In this document: positions 21,623 through 32,039 of the stretch, in pieces
Position numbering within the stretch: the first letter of the stretch is position 1
Layout of the letters: each line of letters begins with the position of its first letter
NCBI RefSeq assembly: GCF_006094395.1
Contig: NZ_CP035291.1
Location: 1,798,001 to 1,862,000 of the forward strand
Direction: 5' to 3'
Origin: Staphylococcus haemolyticus
Lineage (GTDB): Bacteria > Bacillota > Bacilli > Staphylococcales > Staphylococcaceae
Length of the DNA: 64,000 nt
Made by a program: the position numbers and the translations under genes
Notes under the pieces: model-generated
Told to the model about the DNA's origin: nothing
The model's input: only the letters and a program-made list of their open reading frames with translations
Database searches by the model: none

Positions 21623-23314
21623 ATCTTTTACTTCTTCTTGAGTAGCACAATTAATTGCACGATTTGCTAATTCAGACATTTCATTTTTACTTAAACCATT
21701 AATTTGTCTTCTAGCTTTTAAGATAGATGTCGCACTCATTGAGAATTCATCTAATCCTAAACCTAATAATAATGGGATAGCTGTTTCGTCTCCAGCCATT
21801 TCACCACACATACCAGTCCATTTACCTTCTTTATGAGAAGCTTCAATGACTTGTTTAACCAAGCGTAAAATAGCTGGGTTATAAGGTTGGTATAAGTATG
21901 AAACGCGTTCTGACATACGGTCAGCTGCCATAGTATATTGAATTAAATCATTAGTACCAATACTGAAGAAATCCATTTCTTTAGCAAAGATATCAGCTAA
22001 AGCAGCTGTAGATGGAATCTCAACCATGATACCTAACTCAATTTCATCAGAAACGTCATGACCATCATTTTTAAGATTTTCTTTTTCTTCTAACAGAATG
22101 GCTTTAGCATCACGGAATTCATTGATTGTAGCTACCATTGGGAACATAATGTTTAATTTACCGTAAGCTGACGCGCGTAATAATGCACGTAATTGTGTTC
22201 TGAAAATATCTTGTTGATCTAAGCATAGACGAATTGCTCTGTAACCTAAGAATGGGTTCATTTCTTTAGGTAGATTTAAATAAGGTAACTCTTTATCGCC
22301 ACCAATATCTAAGGTACGAACTACAACTCGTTTGTCTTTCATTGTTTCTAGCACTTTTTTATAGGCTTCAAATTGCTCATCTTCAGTTGGCATTTGATCT
22401 CTACCCATATATAAGAATTCAGTTCTATATAAACCGATTCCTTCAGCACCATTTTCCATTACACCGTATAAATCATCAGGTGTACCGATATTAGCAGCTA
22501 ATTCAGCATGTTCACCGTCGATTGTTACCGTTTCAGCATCACGTAATTTTTGTAATTCTTTTTTATCTTCAAAGAAACGTTCACGTTTGTTTTGATAAGC
22601 AATTAACTCATCTTCTGTAGGGTCAACAATAACGTCACCTGTGATTCCGTCAACGATAACCATATCGCCTTGTTTAACTTCTTTAGTAACTGATTTTGTA
22701 CCAACAACTGCAGCAATTTCTAATGATCGACTCATAATTGCTGAATGGCTCGTACGACCTCCAATATTTGTTACGAAACCTTGAACAAATTCTTTATTTA
22801 ATTGTGCAGTATCTGAAGGCGTTAAGTCGTTACCAACAATAATAACACTTTCATCAATCATACTTGGATTTGGTAATTCAACACCTAAAAGATGTGCTAG
22901 CACACGTTTAGATACGTCTCTAATATCTGCTGCACGCTCTCTCATGTATTCATTATCCATAGATTCGAAGATTGTAATAAATTGTGAAGTTACTTCATCA
23001 AGCGCTTCTGGGGCACTTACTTTTTCGTTCGCAATTTTGTCTTCGATTGGTTGAATCAACTCTGGATCATCAAGTACTAATAAATGCGCATCAAAGATTG
23101 CGGCTTTATCAGGACCTAATTGTTTTTCAGCATTATTTCTGATTTTTGTTAATTCAATTTTAGAAGCTTCTAACGCATTTTTGAATTTTTGGATTTCGGC
23201 ATCAGTATCAGTGACTTTTTCATTAGTGAATGATAAATCAGGTTCTACTAATAAATAAGCTTTAGCAATTGCGACACCGTCTGATGCCGCAATACCATTA
23301 ATTAATTTTGACAT
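21599..23314 (-). CDS. ptsI: Phosphoenolpyruvate-protein phosphotransferase, enzyme I
   Basis: General PTS component that takes phosphate from PEP and passes it to HPr. The 571 residues include the phospho-histidine domain with active-site His190 ([19 protein letters not shown]). The PEP-binding barrel follows, with [24 protein letters not shown] and [20 protein letters not shown] is near the C-terminus. It begins 2 bases after the ptsH stop. An IS1272 copy abuts its 3' end without damaging the reading frame. Confidence 0.97.
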   Translation of the reverse strand: MSKLINGIAASDGVAIAKAYLLVEPDLSFTNEKVTDTDAEIQKFKNALEASKIELTKIRNNAEKQLGPDKAAIFDAHLLVLDDPELIQPIEDKIANEKVSAPEALDEVTSQFITIFESMDNEYMRERAADIRDVSKRVLAHLLGVELPNPSMIDESVIIVGNDLTPSDTAQLNKEFVQGFVTNIGGRTSHSAIMSRSLEIAAVVGTKSVTKEVKQGDMVIVDGITGDVIVDPTEDELIAYQNKRERFFEDKKELQKLRDAETVTIDGEHAELAANIGTPDDLYGVMENGAEGIGLYRTEFLYMGRDQMPTEDEQFEAYKKVLETMKDKRVVVRTLDIGGDKELPYLNLPKEMNPFLGYRAIRLCLDQQDIFRTQLRALLRASAYGKLNIMFPMVATINEFRDAKAILLEEKENLKNDGHDVSDEIELGIMVEIPSTAALADIFAKEMDFFSIGTNDLIQYTMAADRMSERVSYLYQPYNPAILRLVKQVIEASHKEGKWTGMCGEMAGDETAIPLLLGLGLDEFSMSATSILKARRQINGLSKNEMSELANRAINCATQEEVKDLVNNISK

Positions 23315-23316
23315 AA

Positions 23317-23583
23317 TTATTCAGTTAAACCTTCTTTAGATAAGACATCACTGATAGCTTGAATTGCGTCTGCTTCATCGCTTCCATCAGCATAGATAGT
23401 GATTTCAGCATCTTTACCTACACCTAAACTCATAACACCCATGATTGATTTTAAGTTAACTTTTTTACCGTTATATTCTAATTGAATATCTGAATCAAAT
23501 TTTGATGCAGTTTGAACTAACATAGTTGCAGGACGTGCATGAATACCAGTTTCATCGATAATTACATAAGATTTTTGTTCCAT
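23317..23583 (-). CDS. ptsH: Phosphocarrier protein HPr
   Basis: An 88-residue carrier that relays phosphate from enzyme I to sugar-specific enzymes II. Active-site His15 (GIHARPAT) and the regulatory Ser46 ([11 protein letters not shown]) are both present. Ser46 is the HPr-kinase target that, with CcpA, drives carbon catabolite repression in Firmicutes. It is the first gene of ptsHI, with a good ribosome site (AAGGAG). Confidence 0.97.
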   Translation of the reverse strand: MEQKSYVIIDETGIHARPATMLVQTASKFDSDIQLEYNGKKVNLKSIMGVMSLGVGKDAEITIYADGSDEADAIQAISDVLSKEGLTE

Positions 23584-23917
23584 AATCTATTTCTCCTTCG
23601 CAAAGTTAGAATATTCAAATTTGTCATAATCTAACATAATTTTATACCATAACACTACCAAAATATAATACTAAATTCAATTCTAATAGGATTGAAAAAC
23701 TATTATAATCGGTTTTTATAGAAATAAACAAGTGTTTCAAATTGTATAAATTAGATTCTAATCTTCAATATTTATTACTTACTTATGATATGCACAAAAC
23801 ACTAATTAAAATCTCTATAACAACTTCGGTTTAAATGATAATTTAAGACAAATTTGTATGATAATTATTTTAGCTTTATCACTAAGCTCACTTCAATTAT
23901 ACTACAACATTTTCAAT
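23584..23917 (-). other. ptsH upstream region, no gene seen
   Basis: This 334-base AT-rich spacer lies between ptsH and the next minus-strand gene and should hold the ptsHI promoter. I see several weak hexamer pairs but none convincing, and no clear catabolite-response element. A short palindrome TTAGATTCTAA is present near 23751. Confidence 0.3.
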
Positions 23918-24460
23918 TTAAATAATATCATGAAGCACTTTTTCACATTTTTCGATATGTTCACGTCCAAGTTTATTCATGAAATAATAGCTTATTGATG
24001 CTGAGACAGCTTGTCCCACAACTGGGAACCATTTAGTTTGTTTTGCTGCCGCACGTTTTGCCATATCTCTAATGATCACTTTAAGCACTGCACTAGACAC
24101 TTTTTTACCGATAAATGAACTACCTTGTATAGCAGCTGCTGCAAGAATTCGTTCTTTCACATCATCGCCAAGTGTATTAACTTGTTTGTGATCTAAACCA
24201 TAAATTTTATTAATATCTTCAATAATATCTCTCATTAATTTAATATCTACACCGAAATCTAATCCTGGAATTGGTACAACACTCATACCTGAAGATAAAA
24301 GTGACTTCTTCTTCACAATTGTTTCTGCTTTAGCTCTGCGCTCAGCTATTTCTTCTTTAGTTGTTGGCAAAATACTTTTTTCTTTAATTTCTTCAATGTT
24401 TAGAACTTTATTACCAACTTTGTTTGTAACTCCACTTGAAAATCTATTCATAATGCCCAT
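23918..24460 (-). CDS. Uncharacterised DUF697-like protein
   Basis: A 180-residue protein of unknown function. I use the ATG at 24460 (MGIMNRFSSGV) because AAAGGTG lies at suitable spacing; a GTG four codons upstream is part of that ribosome site. The basic N-terminal half is followed by Ala/Gly-rich hydrophobic helices (SGMSVVPIPGLDFGVD, AAAAIQGSSFIGKKVSSAV, WFPVVGQAVSASISYYFMNK) with glycine spacing reminiscent of DUF697/EcsC-type membrane-associated proteins. The family assignment is weak. It lies 45 bases downstream of the rRNA methyltransferase gene, in the same direction. Confidence 0.7.
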   Translation of the reverse strand: MGIMNRFSSGVTNKVGNKVLNIEEIKEKSILPTTKEEIAERRAKAETIVKKKSLLSSGMSVVPIPGLDFGVDIKLMRDIIEDINKIYGLDHKQVNTLGDDVKERILAAAAIQGSSFIGKKVSSAVLKVIIRDMAKRAAAKQTKWFPVVGQAVSASISYYFMNKLGREHIEKCEKVLHDII

Positions 24461-24517
24461 TAATAGACACACCTTTCATAATTCATTCATTACACATTTA
24501 TACCCACTTTTTATTAT

Positions 24518-25690
24518 TTAATACTTGATATTAATGAATACAGCTTTTAAATATTTTGAGGGTTTATAGTGCGGATGTGTTTTAAAGTCCTTAGGTAAGC
24601 CCATTACTTCCTCAATTTCGTATGTTACACCCGCTTCGTTAAGTGTTGTTTTAATAACATTTTTAAATGCTTTTAATGAGAAAGTACTTGAATTTGTACA
24701 TAATAATAACGAGCCATTTGGAGCAAGTATACTTAATGCACCATTAATTAAATCATCATAATTCTTTTGTACTGAGAATGTTTTCTTCTTATTTCTTGCA
24801 AAACTTGGTGGATCAATAACTATTGTGTCGAATACTTTACCATGTCGTGCAGCATAATTGTAAAAATCAAATGTATCCATGACATATATATATTGACTTT
24901 TAGGGTCAATACCATTTAAACCAAAGTTTTCTTCAGTTAAACTACGTGAACGGTTGGCTAAATCCACACTTGTCGTTGATTTAGCATTTTGAGCAGCCAC
25001 TACTGAAAACGCACCTGTATAACTAAATAAATTTAGTATATCTTTCTCTTTTGCAAAATGATCACGTAATTTCTTACGTACTTCTTTTTGATCTAAGAAT
25101 ATACCTGTCATCAAACCATCATCTAGGTCTACATTGTAAAATGTAAAATTCTCCTCTATAACTATTGGAAAATCAGGTGCTTCACCGATTACATGTCCAC
25201 CGGTGTATTCAGAGTCTTTAAAACGCATTTTTTCATAAATTGACTTAAATGGAAATACTTGTTGAATGGCTTCAATGACATTATAGCGAAACTTATATAT
25301 CCCCTTTGAATACCATTGAATCAATAAGTGGCCATCGTAATTATCGATTGTTAAACCTCCAACACCATCGCCTTCAGCGTTAAATAGTCTAAACGCATTG
25401 GTTCCTTCAATGTGATAGTAATAATCACGCTCTTGTAATGCAATTTGAAATTGTTTTTCGAAAAAAGAAGTATTAATGGCTTCGTTTTGATCATAACTCA
25501 ATACCCAGCCTAAACCCTTATGTTGACGTCCTACATATGCAGTAGCAATGTACTGTTCTTGACCGTTCATAAGATAAAATAAATCGCCTTCTTTTAAATG
25601 ATCATTTTTATAAATATCATCTTCATCCACAAGTGGATATTGATTTAAATACTTTGATTCCTTACCTCTATTTAAAGTTGCTATTTTCAT
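24518..25690 (-). CDS. RlmI-like class I SAM-dependent rRNA methyltransferase
   Basis: A 390-residue probable 23S rRNA cytosine methyltransferase. An N-terminal PUA-type RNA-binding domain (about 1-75) is followed by an EEHEE-like insert and a Rossmann methyltransferase domain. Motifs are LNLFSYTGAFSVVAA (SAM binding), SVDLANRS, VIDPPSFARNKK (catalytic-loop type) and LLLCTNSS. It matches the RlmI/YwbD class. The exact target base is inferred from the family. Confidence 0.85.
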   Translation of the reverse strand: MKIATLNRGKESKYLNQYPLVDEDDIYKNDHLKEGDLFYLMNGQEQYIATAYVGRQHKGLGWVLSYDQNEAINTSFFEKQFQIALQERDYYYHIEGTNAFRLFNAEGDGVGGLTIDNYDGHLLIQWYSKGIYKFRYNVIEAIQQVFPFKSIYEKMRFKDSEYTGGHVIGEAPDFPIVIEENFTFYNVDLDDGLMTGIFLDQKEVRKKLRDHFAKEKDILNLFSYTGAFSVVAAQNAKSTTSVDLANRSRSLTEENFGLNGIDPKSQYIYVMDTFDFYNYAARHGKVFDTIVIDPPSFARNKKKTFSVQKNYDDLINGALSILAPNGSLLLCTNSSTFSLKAFKNVIKTTLNEAGVTYEIEEVMGLPKDFKTHPHYKPSKYLKAVFINIKY

Positions 25691-25807
25691 TTTTTAAACG
25701 CTCCTAATTAGAATGCTTTTGTAGTTTAAAGTTTATAAAAAATTTCTAAATATTATTCGTTATTATTTTAACAAATATGAATTTGTCATTACACAAAATA
25801 ACATAAA

Positions 25808-25864
25808 CAAAAAAGGTGGATCGCGAAGTCTATTTTGTCACCATAGATTTCACGCTTCCACCTA
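25808..25864 (-). terminator. Terminator of the polytopic membrane protein gene
   Basis: On the minus strand GGTGGA/TCCACC close a long stem (with GCGTGAAATCTA/TAGACTTCGC inside) followed by TTTTTT. It starts 18 bases past the stop at 25882. Confidence 0.85.
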
Positions 25865-25881
25865 AGTAAAATTTGAAATAA

Positions 25882-27177
25882 TTAAGGTTTTTCTCTCAAT
25901 TGTAACGTAAATGCGATAATAACCGCCATCAACATTAAGATTAGAGTTGGAGTAATAAAAATCGATAATAATAATCCATGAATCATAATGTTTACGAATT
26001 CAGTTAACAATTTAAAGAATAGAATACTAATCATAAATAATTGTAAATAATAATATTTACCTCTTAAGAAATGTGTAAATGTAGTTGCAATGTATGTAAT
26101 GATTACAAACATTAACAATAACAATGTTACCCATTCAACAACATATTGCGTTTGAGATAGTTCCCATTCACCAGAAACAAACAATGCGTTTCTGTTATTA
26201 AATTCAATAAATGTAAATAAGAATAGAATGAAGCCACAGAATATTTCTACATATGCTGGTTTAATCCATTTAGGACGTCTCATCCAATTTGGTATATCAT
26301 CTTCTTCAATATTAAATACATTTTTGAATTTATTTTTAAATTTATCACGTTTTGATCTGATTTTTTCTAAATCGACACTTCTTCTCGTCTTACGTGCATA
26401 TTCTGATGTTTTATCTTGAAGTTGTTTAAAATGAACTTTAGACTGATTCGAAACATTTCCCTTACTTGTTCTTGATAATTCAGGTTCTTCTTCACCCAAT
26501 TCTTCTTTAGTTAATGGTAAAGCTCTTCTTAAGAATAGGAAATTCCATATTGAAGCTTGCGCTAATAACCACATAACTAAGAAAAATGTATTTACACTTA
26601 AGATATCTATTGGTGCAATTTCATTGGCATCAATTTTACCGTATAGAGAAATTTGAGTAATTAAATAACTTATTCCGTATGAAAAGATAATCCATAGATA
26701 ATGGCTTTTTCTATTAGCAACATTAAGTTCATCTTTATATACAATGTAGCCTGTGTGAATTATAAAAGGAATAATAAAGATAATTGCCCAAAAACTGTAC
26801 ACTTGAGTCATTAAAGTAATTGAAATGAGGAAGTATAAAATCCCAATAATTAAAAAGAAAATTGAGATGTCGTAATCATATTTCGTAGTTCTAAATAATG
26901 CATATCCAATAAGCATTACAAGAATACCAAACAGAATAATTATGACTGCACTAATAATAGGAAAGCTGCCTATGAACCTACTCATCACTCTAATTATTTC
27001 ACTGAAGAATGCATTAAGAAAATCCCATAAATTATGAATTTTCAACTCAACTTTTTCTTTATCTTTTAATTGATTGATTAAAGGTAAGTTTATTAATATT
27101 ATGAGACCCGTGAAGAGTGAAACGATACCGATAATATAACTAAAAATTATCTCGGTGTGTTTCTTAAGAAAAGACAT
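25882..27177 (-). CDS. Polytopic membrane protein of unknown function
   Basis: A 431-residue protein starting at 27177 (MSFLKKHTEIIF) with GAGGTGA at proper spacing; a longer frame to 27198 is less likely. About ten hydrophobic helices are arranged as two blocks (roughly residues 10-225 and 305-428) separated by a highly charged cytoplasmic segment (about 220-300, with RKTRRSVDLEKIRSKRD). I do not recognise the family beyond staphylococcal hypothetical proteins at this locus. It forms a single unit with its own terminator. Confidence 0.75.
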   Translation of the reverse strand: MSFLKKHTEIIFSYIIGIVSLFTGLIILINLPLINQLKDKEKVELKIHNLWDFLNAFFSEIIRVMSRFIGSFPIISAVIIILFGILVMLIGYALFRTTKYDYDISIFFLIIGILYFLISITLMTQVYSFWAIIFIIPFIIHTGYIVYKDELNVANRKSHYLWIIFSYGISYLITQISLYGKIDANEIAPIDILSVNTFFLVMWLLAQASIWNFLFLRRALPLTKEELGEEEPELSRTSKGNVSNQSKVHFKQLQDKTSEYARKTRRSVDLEKIRSKRDKFKNKFKNVFNIEEDDIPNWMRRPKWIKPAYVEIFCGFILFLFTFIEFNNRNALFVSGEWELSQTQYVVEWVTLLLLMFVIITYIATTFTHFLRGKYYYLQLFMISILFFKLLTEFVNIMIHGLLLSIFITPTLILMLMAVIIAFTLQLREKP

Positions 27178-27326
27178 ACTGTTCACCTCAAAATTCATTA
27201 TATAGTAAGATGTTCATCTTGTCTTTATTAAACAATAAAATACATCTCGAGACCTATATAAGTTTATCCTACTTTTATGTGGGTAAACTTAAATTGTAAT
27301 CATTAATCTATCAAGGAGTGTTAATT

Positions 27327-27446
27327 ATGACAAACGAAGATGCTAAAAAAGCAAAAGAAGTAGAAGAAAAATTAAAAGAACAAAAAGAAGAAAAAACTGA
27401 TGACATCGAACAAACTAAAAAAGATGTTCAAGACACTTTAGATTAA
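27327..27446 (+). CDS. Small charged protein, 39 residues
   Basis: A short gene with an excellent ribosome site (AAGGAG, 27313-27318) 8 bases before ATG. The product starts MTNEDAKKAKEVEEKL and ends DVQDTLD. It is almost entirely Lys, Glu, Asp and Gln with a helical pattern and has no Cys, Trp, Tyr or Phe. It has its own downstream terminator. I do not know its function. The strong translation signal and highly biased composition argue that it is real. Confidence 0.65.
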   Translation: MTNEDAKKAKEVEEKLKEQKEEKTDDIEQTKKDVQDTLD

Positions 27447-27527
27447 TTATTAAGAAATCTCAATTCGCAGGAGTTGAGAACAATATACTATTTAACCGCT
27501 ACACTGCTAAAAAGTAGTAGTTAACTA

Positions 27528-27570
27528 AAAACTGAGAGAACGCTCTTTCCGAGCTTTTCTCAGTTTTTAT
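27528..27570 (+). terminator. Terminator after the 39-residue protein gene
   Basis: AAACTGAGA and TCTCAGTTT form a 9-bp stem with an inner GCTC/GAGC pairing, followed by T residues. It separates the small gene from the TPP riboswitch transcript. Confidence 0.82.
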
Positions 27571-27737
27571 TTTTAATACAAGGTTTAAACATTTTAGAGA
27601 TTTCACTAGTTAAGTGTATTAGGGAATAGCGTATTCAGAGTAAAACCAAATCAAATCCCCTTTTTTATTTGTAACTTAGCAAAATCATCTTGACATTAAA
27701 TCTTAAAAGTCATACATTTAAAATAAATTAAATATAA

Positions 27738-27826
27738 AATGCACTAGGGGTGTGTATACTGAGATGAGGTTTAACCTCGAACCCTTTGAACCTGAACTAG
27801 TTAAAACTAGCGTAGGAAAGTGTTGC
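27738..27826 (+). promoter_or_regulatory. Thiamine pyrophosphate (TPP/THI-box) riboswitch
   Basis: The conserved THI-box elements are present in order: GGGGTGT, CTGAGATGAGG, ACCCTTTGAACCTGA, CTAGTT...AACTAG, CGTAGGAAAGTG. This is the TPP aptamer. It stands upstream of ykoEDC, and a terminator hairpin lies between it and the first ribosome site. Binding of TPP is therefore expected to end transcription and shut off uptake when thiamine is plentiful. Confidence 0.95.
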
Positions 27827-27874
27827 TAATATAAATAATTGTGGTAAATACATATAGCATTTTATTTAAATTCA

Positions 27875-27908
27875 CGCACAACTTTCTACGGATGGTTGTG
27901 CGTTTTTT
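27875..27908 (+). terminator. Expression-platform terminator of the TPP riboswitch
   Basis: CGCACAAC and GTTGTGCG form an 8-bp stem followed by TTTTTT, ending 5 bases before the GAGG ribosome site of ykoE. It is the conditional terminator expected for a TPP off-switch. Confidence 0.88.
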
Positions 27909-27921
27909 AGGAGGAAATAAC

Positions 27922-28497
27922 ATGTCAAAAGGTTTAAAGCTTTCAGAAATATTAGTAACTGTTCTGATTGCAGTAGTATTTGCTATTATTTATAACTTAT
28001 GGTGGTTTGCATATAATGTGGCCCAAGTTGCCGGTGTTCACATTGAGCAATTAACTTATGGCGTTTGGTTTATGGCAGCTATCGTTGCGTATTTAATAAT
28101 TCCTAAACCTGGTATTGCACTAATTGCAGAATTTGCCGCAGGTGCTGGTGAAACAATTGTTATGGGTAAATTTGATATCCCTACAATTGTATATGCTATC
28201 CTTCAAGGTTTAGCTTGTGAAATTATTTTTGCTATTTTCAAATATAAATCTAGATCATTAATGGTTGCTATATTAGCAGGATTAGCAACTGCATTAATTT
28301 CATTTCCAGTTGATTATTATTACGGTTATTTAGCTGAAGTCGCAGGATGGAATCTTCTTTTATTCATTATCTTCCGTTCTATTAGCGGTATTGTCATTGC
28401 AGGCTTATTATCTTATCTGATTGTTAAAGCATTAGATCAAACAGGTGTAACGAAATTATTCCGCCCTGCATCTCAAAAAGACTACGACAACCTATAA
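27922..28497 (+). CDS. ykoE: ECF transporter S component, YkoE (thiamine or HMP uptake)
   Basis: Substrate-binding membrane subunit of an energy-coupling-factor importer. The start at 27922 (MSKGLKLSEIL, 191 residues) follows GAGGAAATAA; a GTG at 27841 would make the leader overlap the riboswitch terminator. Six hydrophobic helices are visible, with NLWWFAYNVAQV in the first helices and FDIPTIVYAILQG in the middle. YkoE proteins carry thiamine or its pyrimidine precursor HMP, and the upstream TPP riboswitch supports that. Confidence 0.9.
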   Translation: MSKGLKLSEILVTVLIAVVFAIIYNLWWFAYNVAQVAGVHIEQLTYGVWFMAAIVAYLIIPKPGIALIAEFAAGAGETIVMGKFDIPTIVYAILQGLACEIIFAIFKYKSRSLMVAILAGLATALISFPVDYYYGYLAEVAGWNLLLFIIFRSISGIVIAGLLSYLIVKALDQTGVTKLFRPASQKDYDNL

Positions 28498-28509
28498 GGG
28501 GAAATTAAA

Positions 28510-29913
28510 GTGTTAAAAGCGAAAAATTTACGTCTAAAATATCCTAACGGCGAACGTAAAATCTTCGATAATTTAAATATTGAAATTAAAGATAAAGAAA
28601 AAGTGCTTTTACTAGGTCCTTCTGGATCTGGTAAGAGCACATTGCTTAATGTTTTAAGTGGTATCGTTCCAAATCTAATTGAATTACCGATGAAATATGA
28701 TGAGCTTGAAATTGACCCACACTCCGGCGTCATTTTTCAAGATCCAGATACGCAGTTTTGTATGCCTAAAGTGTATGAAGAACTTGCTTTCGTTCTAGAA
28801 AATAAGCAAGTACCACACAATGAAATGGACGCACTTATAGAGAATGCTTTAGCATCGGTTGATTTAAATGTTACGGACAATACTTTTGTCAATCATTTAA
28901 GTGGTGGCATGAAACAAAAGCTCGCTATTGTTGAAACTATTTTACAAGAAGCTAATACGCTTTTCTTAGATGAGCCTACTGCCATGTTAGATGTAGATGC
29001 TACAGCTGATTTGTGGCAACGACTTATTCAGTTATGGTCCGATCAAACTGTGCTTATTGTCGAACACAAAGTTGAACATATTTGGGAGCATGTCGATAGA
29101 GTCATCTTATTGAATTATGAAGGGCAAATCATAGCAGATGGCACACCGGATTACATATTAAACAACTGTGAGCATTTACTCACTGAATTTGGCGTTTGGC
29201 ATCCTCATGCTTGGGATTATGCGCCAAAGCCGATTACATTTCCATCTAATGAAGCTGAAACATTATTTACTTTTAAGAATGGTCAAGTTATTCGTGGTAA
29301 AAAACAATTATTCCAGACATCCGAATTAAATGTTCATTCTGGAGAATGGATTACGATAACTGGGAAAAATGGTACAGGTAAAACAACGCTGTTAGAATCA
29401 ATGATGCAACTTATAAAATATGAAGGCACGATGGCTTATAAGAATACAATATTGAAGAAAATTAAAGATGCAGCCAAGCATATGTATCTCGTTTATCAAA
29501 ACCCTGAATTACAATTTATAACAAATTCAGTTTATGAAGAAATATATATACATTATAATCATCAAGAACCTTCAATCGCTGAAAATGAAACGATGAAACT
29601 TTTAAAATTATTGCATTTAGAAGCTATTAAAAACCAACATCCATTTGAATTATCTATGGGTCAGAAACGACGTCTTAGCGTAGCTACTGCACTAAGTTCA
29701 AAAGCCGACATCATCTTGCTAGATGAACCAACATTCGGACTGGATAGTCACAATACATTCCAATTGATTGAACTTTTCCAAGAAAGCGTCTCTAGTGGTC
29801 AAACCATCATTATGGTTACACACGACCCGGAAATCATTCATCGCTATCCAACACGTCGTTTAATCGTCGAAGATAACCAACTCATTGAAGAGGAAGGTGA
29901 ATCACATGTTTGA
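28510..29913 (+). CDS. ykoD: ECF transporter duplicated ATPase, YkoD
   Basis: A 467-residue energising subunit with two ABC domains fused in one chain. Walker A motifs are GPSGSGKST and GKNGTGKTT. Signatures are LSGGMKQK and the variant LSMGQKRR. Walker B regions are TLFLDEPTAMLD and IILLDEPTFGLD. It starts with GTG after AAGGGG. It is the middle gene of the TPP-controlled ykoEDC operon, and its stop overlaps ykoC by 8 bases. Confidence 0.92.
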   Translation: MLKAKNLRLKYPNGERKIFDNLNIEIKDKEKVLLLGPSGSGKSTLLNVLSGIVPNLIELPMKYDELEIDPHSGVIFQDPDTQFCMPKVYEELAFVLENKQVPHNEMDALIENALASVDLNVTDNTFVNHLSGGMKQKLAIVETILQEANTLFLDEPTAMLDVDATADLWQRLIQLWSDQTVLIVEHKVEHIWEHVDRVILLNYEGQIIADGTPDYILNNCEHLLTEFGVWHPHAWDYAPKPITFPSNEAETLFTFKNGQVIRGKKQLFQTSELNVHSGEWITITGKNGTGKTTLLESMMQLIKYEGTMAYKNTILKKIKDAAKHMYLVYQNPELQFITNSVYEEIYIHYNHQEPSIAENETMKLLKLLHLEAIKNQHPFELSMGQKRRLSVATALSSKADIILLDEPTFGLDSHNTFQLIELFQESVSSGQTIIMVTHDPEIIHRYPTRRLIVEDNQLIEEEGESHV

Positions 29914-30715
29914 ACGTTGGAAGAAACACTATTCCTTTGTAGATGACGTTAATATCATTACGAAACTTTTACTTGGTGTAGCGCTATTCATTTTCATTAT
30001 ATTTGTCCATAATTTTGATTATATGATTTACATTACCATTATTATGTTTTTATTTTTAATGGCATTTAATGGTACGCAGTTTAAAATTACCGGAGCCTTT
30101 ATTTTAGCCACTGTGCTATTTGCGCTATTATCGTCATTATTTATGATTCTTTACGGCGATGGTACACATATGTTATTTAAATGGGGCATTATTCAAATTA
30201 GTACTGAAAGTATTGTACGTGGCTTGCATTTATCATTACGTACAATTACAGTGTCGATGTTTGGTATTTTATTGGCCCTCACATCCGAAATTGTCATGAT
30301 TTTTTATAGCCTAATGCAACATTTAAAAGTAAAACCTAAAATTGCATATGCGTTTATGGCTGCGATCAGAATGGTCCCTCTCATTTTCACATCACTCATT
30401 CAATTGAGACGTTCGCTTAAAATGCGTTATCAAATGATTGATGCTTCAAATTATAGAGGGCTTAAACGTCTAAAACATTTATTAATACCTATCTTAAGTC
30501 AAAATATCCGTCGTGCGCATCAATTGTCTGTTGCGATGGAATCTAAAGGCTTCAAAGATGGCCCAAGAACATATTATTATAAAGCACCGTTTTCTTATAA
30601 AGATATTTTATTTGTAATTTGTGTTGTGGCCATATTAATCATCGCATTTTATCTTTCACAATACTTCCCTATCACTGGGATTACTGATGCTCGTGTATCA
30701 GGTTATACCTCATAA
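29906..30715 (+). CDS. ykoC: ECF transporter T component, YkoC
   Basis: Transmembrane coupling subunit of the thiamine/HMP importer, 269 residues. The ATG at 29906 (MFERWKKHYS) is used because GAAGGTGA lies just upstream and the overlap with the ykoD stop is then only 8 bases. Hydrophobic helices occupy most of the N-terminal half, and the coupling region includes AAIRMVPLIF and SVAMESKGFKDG, the T-component ATPase-docking motif. A strong shared terminator follows. Confidence 0.9.
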   Translation: MFERWKKHYSFVDDVNIITKLLLGVALFIFIIFVHNFDYMIYITIIMFLFLMAFNGTQFKITGAFILATVLFALLSSLFMILYGDGTHMLFKWGIIQISTESIVRGLHLSLRTITVSMFGILLALTSEIVMIFYSLMQHLKVKPKIAYAFMAAIRMVPLIFTSLIQLRRSLKMRYQMIDASNYRGLKRLKHLLIPILSQNIRRAHQLSVAMESKGFKDGPRTYYYKAPFSYKDILFVICVVAILIIAFYLSQYFPITGITDARVSGYTS

Positions 30716-30760
30716 AAAAATAGGGCGTATCACTGTCCATCAGGATACGCCCTATTTTTT
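30714..30760. terminator. Bidirectional terminator between ykoC and purD
   Basis: AAAAAATAGGGCGTATC and GATACGCCCTATTTTTT form a long perfect stem with A and T tails, stopping both the plus-strand ykoEDC transcript and the minus-strand purine operon. Confidence 0.95.
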
Positions 30761-30764
30761 ACAT

Positions 30765-32006
30765 TTACTTATTCAATGCCTTATTTCCAATATCATGACG
30801 ATAAAATAGGTTATCACTCTTAATTTTTTCTACATTGTTATAAGCTACTTTCTGTGCATCTTCAATTGTTGCACCTTTTCCAAGAGCTAATATCACTCTG
30901 CCTCCTGAAGTAACAAATGCATCATCTTCTTTACGCAATCCACTCACAAAATAAGTATCATTTAATTCAAAGCCTGCTACTTTAGTTCCTTTAGCGTAAC
31001 TTCCTGGATATCCTTTAGAAGCTAACATAACTCCTACAACAAAATCATCTTGCCATTGAAATAGAATAGGTTCTTTACGATCTAAAGCAACAATTTGAGC
31101 CATTAAATCACTTTCCAAACGACTTAATAAGACTTGAGCTTCAGGATCACCAAAGCGCGCGTTAAATTCAATTACTTTAGGGCCTTCTGACGTTAAAATC
31201 GCACCAATATAAAGTAATCCAAAGTAATCATAACCTTCAGCTTTCATCGCTTTTGCAATAGGCTGTGCAATATCTTTATTCGTACGTGTTAAAACATCTT
31301 CAGTTATATGTGGCACCGGACAATATGCACCCATTCCTCCAGTGTTTGGTCCTTCATCATTATCAAAAGCACGTTTATGGTCTTGCGCAATACAATCAAA
31401 TGGAACTGCATAATCCCCGTTAATAAAAGTCATTAATGAAAATTCTTCACCCTCTAAAAATTGCTCAAAGACCACTTCACCATGTTCTTCAGGATAAAGT
31501 GTTTCTACTGCTTTAATTGCGTCTTCACGTGTTTCAGCAATGATTACACCTTTACCAGCAGCTAAACCATCTTTTTTAACTACAATTGGTAAATCACAAT
31601 GATTTACATACGCCAGCGCATCTGTTTTGTTATTAGTTTCTTTATATTCTGCTGTTGGAATATTATATTTTTGCATAATTTTTTTAGCGAATAGCTTAGA
31701 TCCTTCAATTTGAGCTGCATCCTTATTAGGACCAAACACTTTAACTCCAGTTTGACGTAATTTATCTGGCAATCCATCAATTAATGGTTGTTCAGGACCA
31801 ACAACCACCCATTCAATCTTATTTTCTTGAACAAAGTTTAAGATGGCTTCATGATCACTTTCCGCAATGTCAGTATGCACTTCTGCAACATTAACCATAG
31901 CGTCATTACCTGGAATTGCGTGTAATTGATCAATTAATGGTGATTGACGCAATTTATTAGCTAAAGCGTGTTCTCGGCCACCCGCTCCGATAACTAAAAC
32001 ATTCAT
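30765..32006 (-). CDS. purD: Phosphoribosylamine-glycine ligase
   Basis: Second step of purine synthesis, forming glycinamide ribonucleotide with ATP. I use the ATG at 32006 ([16 protein letters not shown], 413 residues), 8 bases after GGAAGGGG; ATGs at 32009 and 32024 are alternatives. The ATP-grasp fold shows [36 protein letters not shown] and [12 protein letters not shown]. It is the last gene of the operon. Confidence 0.96.
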   Translation of the reverse strand: MNVLVIGAGGREHALANKLRQSPLIDQLHAIPGNDAMVNVAEVHTDIAESDHEAILNFVQENKIEWVVVGPEQPLIDGLPDKLRQTGVKVFGPNKDAAQIEGSKLFAKKIMQKYNIPTAEYKETNNKTDALAYVNHCDLPIVVKKDGLAAGKGVIIAETREDAIKAVETLYPEEHGEVVFEQFLEGEEFSLMTFINGDYAVPFDCIAQDHKRAFDNDEGPNTGGMGAYCPVPHITEDVLTRTNKDIAQPIAKAMKAEGYDYFGLLYIGAILTSEGPKVIEFNARFGDPEAQVLLSRLESDLMAQIVALDRKEPILFQWQDDFVVGVMLASKGYPGSYAKGTKVAGFELNDTYFVSGLRKEDDAFVTSGGRVILALGKGATIEDAQKVAYNNVEKIKSDNLFYRHDIGNKALNK

Positions 32007-32039
32007 CATTATTACCCCTTCCATTATTTAAATGATAAA

